Assembly (NCBI GenBank): GCA_000014925.1
Contig: CP000474.1
Coordinates: forward strand, 1,612,001-1,676,000
Direction: 5' to 3'
From: Paenarthrobacter aurescens TC1
GTDB taxonomy: Bacteria > Actinomycetota > Actinomycetes > Actinomycetales > Micrococcaceae
Length of the DNA: 64,000 nt
Below, one piece after another: positions 62,624 through 64,000 of the stretch. The first letter of the stretch is position 1. Every line of letters begins with the position of its first letter. The position numbers and the translations under genes are program-made. The notes under the pieces were generated by a model. That model ran no database searches. It saw nothing but the letters and a program-made list of their open reading frames with translations, and was not told the origin of the DNA.

Positions 62624-64000
62624 ATGACCCTGCCAACAACAACCACAGCCCCAGGCAGCACGGCAGTAGACTCCAGAACCTTCGGTGCCGTCCTCGTTGC
62701 CAACCGTGGTGAGATCGCCTGCCGCGTCATCCGGACACTAAAGGAGATGGGAATCCGCTCCATCGCCGTGTACTCGGACGCGGACAAAGACGCCAAGCAC
62801 GTGACCCTCGCCGATACCGCCGTCGCCATAGGTGGCACGGCACCCGCGGAAAGCTACTTGAAGATCGACGCCATCATCGACGCGTGCCGTAGGAGCGGGG
62901 CGGAGGCAGTCCACCCGGGCTATGGCTTCCTGTCCGAGAACGTGGAGTTCGCCAAAGCGCTGGACGCTGCGGGCATCACGTTCATCGGACCCGGCATCGG
63001 TGCCATCGAGGTCATGGGCGACAAGATCCGGTCCAAGAACCACGTGATGGCCTACGACGTTCCGTGCGTCCCCGGCATCGCCAAGCCCGGACTCTCCGAT
63101 CAGGAGTTGATCGAGGCGGCGCCGGGGGTCGGTTTCCCCTTGCTGATCAAGCCCTCTGCAGGTGGCGGCGGCAAAGGCATGCACGTGGTGGAACGGCCCG
63201 AGGACATGGCCTCCACGCTCGCAACGGCGAGGCGCGTGGCAGCGTCCGCTTTCGGTGACGACACCCTTTTCCTGGAAAGGCTCATCCGCGCACCGCGTCA
63301 CATCGAGGTCCAGGTCCTGGCCGACAACCACGGCAACGTCATCCACCTCGGCGAGCGCGAGTGCTCCCTCCAACGCCGTCACCAGAAGGTCATTGAGGAA
63401 GCCCCGTCTGCCCTGTTCGAATCATTGCCGGACGGTGCGGAGGAACGGGCCCGTATTGGCGAGGCGGCCTGCAACGCAGCGCGTTCGGTCAATTACAGCG
63501 GCGCGGGAACCGTAGAGTTCCTGGTGTCCGATGAGCACCCCGACGAGTTCTTCTTCATGGAGATGAACACCCGGCTGCAGGTGGAGCATCCCGTCACGGA
63601 GATGGTCACGGGCATCGACCTCGTGGAATGGCAGGTGAGGATCGCCGCCGGTGAAGTGCTCACCGTGGCGCAGTCCGACGTCGTACTTAATGGCCACGCT
63701 GTGGAGGCGCGGGTCTATGCTGAGGTGCCGGAGCGGAACTTCATGCCGTCGATGGGTCGCATTGTGGCGCTCGCCGAGCAGGGCGCAGCGGATGAAACCG
63801 TCTCCGGTCAGCAACGCGCCCACGCCAACGTGCGCATTGACTCCGCAATGCGGGACACCCTGGAAATCACGGGCGACTACGACCCCATGCTCGCCAAGAT
63901 CATCGCGTGGGGCGAGGACAGGGCAGCGGCGCTGGATACCCTGGACGCTGCCCTTGGCCGCTACACGCTGCTGGGCGTGGACACGAATGTGGAGTACCTG
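62624..64000 (+). CDS. Acyl-CoA carboxylase, biotin carboxylase (alpha) subunit, 5' part
   Basis: 459 codons are present, and the gene runs past the window end. Biotin-carboxylase domain: [35 protein letters not shown]-grasp [49 protein letters not shown] and the start of Biotin_carb_C. The biotinyl domain lies beyond the window. Together with the beta subunit it would carboxylate an acyl-CoA; position beside a BCKDH operon supports methylcrotonyl-CoA in leucine degradation. Confidence 0.92.
   Translation, partial: MTLPTTTTAPGSTAVDSRTFGAVLVANRGEIACRVIRTLKEMGIRSIAVYSDADKDAKHVTLADTAVAIGGTAPAESYLKIDAIIDACRRSGAEAVHPGYGFLSENVEFAKALDAAGITFIGPGIGAIEVMGDKIRSKNHVMAYDVPCVPGIAKPGLSDQELIEAAPGVGFPLLIKPSAGGGGKGMHVVERPEDMASTLATARRVAASAFGDDTLFLERLIRAPRHIEVQVLADNHGNVIHLGERECSLQRRHQKVIEEAPSALFESLPDGAEERARIGEAACNAARSVNYSGAGTVEFLVSDEHPDEFFFMEMNTRLQVEHPVTEMVTGIDLVEWQVRIAAGEVLTVAQSDVVLNGHAVEARVYAEVPERNFMPSMGRIVALAEQGAADETVSGQQRAHANVRIDSAMRDTLEITGDYDPMLAKIIAWGEDRAAALDTLDAALGRYTLLGVDTNVEYL

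Noticed and set aside
1..64000. CRISPR arrays, insertion sequences, rRNA, tmRNA, RNase P RNA
   Set aside because: No regularly spaced repeats, no transposase frames with inverted ends, and no recognisable conserved RNA words besides the three tRNAs and the SAM-IV aptamer.

Overview
The window looks like chromosome from a high-GC Gram-positive actinobacterium of the Micrococcaceae, close to Arthrobacter or Paenarthrobacter. The reasons are high GC with GTG and TTG starts, a SAM-IV-type aptamer in front of metX, YibE/F and DUF222-HNH proteins, and the order rpsB-tsf-pyrH-frr-cdsA. The genus is inferred from gene content and codon style, not from a search. Nearly all of the window is ordinary chromosome. 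I see no CRISPR array, insertion sequence, prophage or rRNA operon.

Layout. 1-2.3 kb: end of a sugar catabolic operon (PfkB kinase, class II aldolase, DeoR repressor). 2.3-12.1 kb: single genes plus the methionine pair metY and metX, with metX behind a SAM-IV-like riboswitch. 12.2-22.3 kb: glyS, a double-GNAT protein, a frameshifted FAD oxidase, YibE/F, dusB, dgt and dnaG. 22.3-22.7 kb: two tRNA-Asn genes made by a local tandem duplication. 22.7-32.4 kb: envelope genes, including a putative aminoacyl-lipid synthase paired with an esterase, a Bcr-type exporter, a CDP-alcohol phosphatidyltransferase and a family 4 glycosyltransferase. 32.5-35.4 kb: a tRNA with a CAT anticodon, followed by a helicase-nuclease gene broken by one in-frame amber codon. 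35.6-37.4 kb: a GcdH-like acyl-CoA dehydrogenase and an M23 peptidase. 37.5-42.7 kb: the translation/UMP kinase/phospholipid block, ending in a four-repeat DivIVA-like protein.

43.4-49.4 kb is a compact regulatory unit. A LytS/LytR-type two-component system sits in one operon with a solute:sodium symporter and a small membrane partner. It faces a second symporter operon (DUF485 protein plus ActP-like symporter). Two 9-bp direct repeats that fit the LytTR consensus lie between the two operons. I infer uptake of acetate, pyruvate or a similar carboxylate.

52.6-57 kb and 60.2-64 kb look like branched-chain amino acid catabolism. An Lrp/AsnC regulator diverges from the E1-alpha, E1-beta and E2 genes of a branched-chain 2-oxoacid dehydrogenase, with an exact CRP-type site between them. 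A TetR regulator diverges from the carboxyltransferase and biotin carboxylase subunits of an acyl-CoA carboxylase (probably methylcrotonyl-CoA), with two similar operator-like sites between them. An epimerase and a DUF222-HNH protein lie in between.

Four genes (FAD oxidase, helicase-nuclease, M23 peptidase, DUF222 protein) each appear disrupted by a single-base-scale change. This is either gene decay or base-call error in the assembly, and it should be settled first.
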